From Bacillota bacterium (GTDB lineage: Bacteria; Bacillota; Clostridia; DSM-8532): DNA of 7,221 bases. Positions 6,204 through 7,221 of this stretch are shown here, in pieces (position 1 is the stretch's first letter; the number at the start of each line of letters is the position of its first letter). The position numbers and the translations under genes are program-made. The stretch lies in NCBI GenBank assembly GCA_023440865.1, contig JAEXRM010000094.1:1-7221 (forward strand), written 5' to 3'. The notes under the pieces were generated by a model. It saw nothing but the letters and a program-made list of their open reading frames with translations, did not search any database and was not told where the DNA came from.

Positions 6204-6232
6204 TTGACAATTTTCCTCATCAACGATAGGCT
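6204..6232 (+). promoter_or_regulatory. Possible promoter of the glycosylphosphotransferase gene
   Basis: A perfect -35 TTGACA (6204-6209) is followed 17 bases later by a poor -10 TAGGCT (6227-6232, three of six). An inverted repeat GATTC-GACAA-GAATC (6164-6178) and several TCGA/CGATT words lie just upstream and could be regulator sites. If used, the gene has a leader of about 315 bases. Confidence 0.35.
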
Positions 6233-6555
6233 ATTTCCAGTAAACCGCAAGACACAATGCGCAAATATGTCCGATAAGCGTCCTGCCTGATTTTCCTCGG
6301 CAGAAGCCGGACAGGGTGCTTGCTGCTGATGATGAATTGCGGCAGACGTCAATGACACTGCTTTCGGGGGGAAGCCGTAGCGCGGATGATGTCCGTCTGA
6401 TGGTGCTCGCCGTTTGGGTGTCTTTTTCATGCCCTTTGGGGCCATCCGGTGTCATGCCGGCGTGGCAACCTTGGACACAGCCTCTGCCAGAGGTTTACCA
6501 CGGCGGTGGACGATCAAACAGCAGGAACCGCAGAAACATGAAGGGAGGTGGCCCC
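6233..6555 (+). other. Hairpin-rich non-coding leader before the glycosylphosphotransferase gene
   Basis: I see no credible gene here, but several foldable elements. First, TGTCCG/CGGACA (6268-6273 with 6308-6313) encloses CTGCC/GGCAG (6283-6287 with 6299-6303). Second, CAGACG/CGTCTG (6343-6348 with 6394-6399) encloses a GCTTTC-GGGG-GGAAGC hairpin (6360-6375) that extends by AC/GT past one mismatch. Third, GCCAT-CCGG pairs with CCGG-C-GTGGC (6441-6466). Fourth, CCTCT-GCC-AGAGG (6481-6493), and fifth, CCAC-GGCG-GTGG (6498-6509). It matches no riboswitch class that I recognise, and no terminator with a U-tract is evident (TTTTT at 6423-6427 lacks a stem). The GC-rich composition makes chance hairpins likely, so this is only a candidate regulatory leader. 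Its downstream end is the ribosome binding site of the gene at 6556. Confidence 0.35.
6544..6548 (+). promoter_or_regulatory. Ribosome binding site for the gene at 6556
   Basis: GGAGG within AAGGGAGGTGG lies seven bases before ATG 6556. It fixes the start of an otherwise open-ended reading frame. Confidence 0.8.
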
Positions 6556-7221
6556 ATGCATGCATCCAACCGCGGCGCGTTTACGAATGTCACGCAGATT
6601 CTGCTCGACGTGATGTGCCTGGTGGCCGCCTACGCCCTGGCCGACCTGCTGACCATGCTGCTGTGGCATCCGCTGAGCGGCGCCCGCTTCTTCTGGATGC
6701 TTCTTGCCTTTCCCGTCGTGTTCCTCTTTGTCATGAAGTCGCAGCGCATGTATGCGAGCACCACGTTCATGTACCGCGACCGCGTCGTGCGCAACGTCCT
6801 GTCGTCGGCGCTCTGGGCCGCCTGCTTCTGCATCGCCATCATTCCGTTCATCAGCGAGCATGTCGCGCAGAACCGCTTTCTGGGCGTCTACCTGCTGGCG
6901 ACCGTCTGCCTCGTCATCGCGCAGCGCATCATCACCGCGAGCCTGCTGCGCCGCCGTGCGGGCCGCAACAGCGTGCAGTGCCTGGCTGTCGGCGATGCCG
7001 CCATCATCGACCAGTATCGCTACTACATGGGCAAGACCGCCATCCGCACCCGCTTTGTCGGACGCGTGGCGATCCCATTCCATGCGGGCGCCGACATCCG
7101 TCCTTCCGCCACGGCAGCCCACCCCGCCACGGCATCCCACCCTGTCGCCCTGGCATCCCACACCGCCACGGCAGCCCACCCCGCCACGGCATCCCACCCT
7201 GTCGCCCTGGCATCCCACACC
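6556..7221 (+). CDS. Probable polyprenyl glycosylphosphotransferase, N-terminal half (partial)
   Basis: An open frame of 222 codons runs from ATG 6556 off the window end. Four membrane helices are visible at about residues 15-36, 45-60, 82-101 and 108-127. A charged cytoplasmic segment with YRDRVVRN (73-80) lies between helices 2 and 3. After helix 4 comes RRRAGRNSVQCLAVGD (132-147) and RTRFVGRV (164-171). This matches the layout of the N-terminal membrane and CoA-binding-like (PF13727-type) part of WbaP/PglC-related enzymes, which transfer a sugar-1-phosphate to undecaprenyl phosphate as the first step of exopolysaccharide or capsule synthesis. The catalytic Bac_transf domain would lie downstream and is not seen, so the assignment is inferred from topology and the GRN...VG..FVG pattern. 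From residue 185 the sequence departs from the family into perfect Ala/His/Thr repeats. Start is supported by GGAGG at seven bases. Probably the first gene of a surface-polysaccharide operon. Confidence 0.65.
   Translation, partial: MHASNRGAFTNVTQILLDVMCLVAAYALADLLTMLLWHPLSGARFFWMLLAFPVVFLFVMKSQRMYASTTFMYRDRVVRNVLSSALWAACFCIAIIPFISEHVAQNRFLGVYLLATVCLVIAQRIITASLLRRRAGRNSVQCLAVGDAAIIDQYRYYMGKTAIRTRFVGRVAIPFHAGADIRPSATAAHPATASHPVALASHTATAAHPATASHPVALASHT
7108..7221 (+). repeat. Two perfect 57-bp in-frame tandem repeats
   Basis: 7108-7164 and 7165-7221 are identical and the second copy ends exactly at the window end, so the array may continue. Each copy encodes 19 residues built from three related blocks: ATAAHP, ATASHPV and ALASHT. 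At DNA level these are degenerate 18-21-base subunits starting GCCACGGCA or GCCCTGGCA and centred on CCCAC. Because 57 is a multiple of 3, copy-number change would alter length without shifting the frame. Confidence 0.95.

Noticed and set aside
6075..6290. Plus-strand 71-codon frame (MECFSLKMCC...)
   Set aside because: Purines sit directly against the ATG, leaving no workable ribosome binding site; it crosses the hairpin/U8 tract, and the product resembles nothing known.
6423..6427. TTTTT as an attenuator U-tract in the leader of the gene at 6556
   Set aside because: No stem ends immediately before it, so it does not form an intrinsic terminator.
6514..7218. Minus-strand 234-codon frame with GCQGDRVGCRGG-type repeats at the right end
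   Set aside because: It is the antisense reading of the 57-bp tandem repeats; the plus-strand frame has a ribosome binding site and membrane helices.

Overview
The window looks like a GC-rich, low-G+C-phylum-type (Bacillota/Firmicutes) chromosome. The evidence is two sortase-anchored surface proteins (LPKTG and LPKTA sorting signals), a YfhO-family membrane glycosyltransferase, strong AAGGAGG-type ribosome binding sites and intrinsic terminators with U-tracts. An Erysipelotrichia-like anaerobe would fit, but nothing in the window fixes the genus. Every gene concerns the cell surface.

Layout. Positions 1-321 (+) are the C-terminal end of an LPXTG surface protein, closed by a textbook terminator (347-376). 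Next comes a regulatory stretch (422-567): a good sigma-A-type promoter, a perfect 9-bp inverted repeat lying over its -10 element, and three 44-bp-spaced tandem repeats, the last of which carries the ribosome binding site of the next gene. That gene (568-3477, +) encodes a 969-residue YfhO-like polytopic protein with an unusual Pro/Ser/Ala-rich cytoplasmic N-terminus. A long hairpin (3557-3597) separates it from a convergent gene (5796-3670, -) for a 708-residue secreted fibro-slime-domain protein anchored through LPKTA.

The 5' leader of the fibro-slime gene is the most interesting regulatory element. It has an extended -10 promoter (about 6015-6023, -), an RNA with the conserved 5' half of the cyclic-di-GMP-I (GEMM-I) aptamer (6008-5924), and a terminator hairpin with a U-tract (5918-5849), all ahead of the ribosome binding site. 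An internal segment of the aptamer resembles one arm of the terminator and could act as an antiterminator.

From 6021 to 6555 there is no convincing gene. This stretch has possible plus-strand promoters, a small hairpin plus U8 tract, and a hairpin-rich leader ahead of a second plus-strand gene (6556 to the window end). That gene encodes the membrane half of a probable polyprenyl glycosylphosphotransferase, the priming enzyme type of exopolysaccharide/capsule synthesis. The window ends inside two perfect 57-bp tandem repeats in this gene.

Taken together (inference): sortase-anchored adhesin-like proteins, a polymer-glycosylating membrane enzyme and the start of an exopolysaccharide locus sit side by side, with at least the fibro-slime protein apparently under second-messenger riboswitch control.
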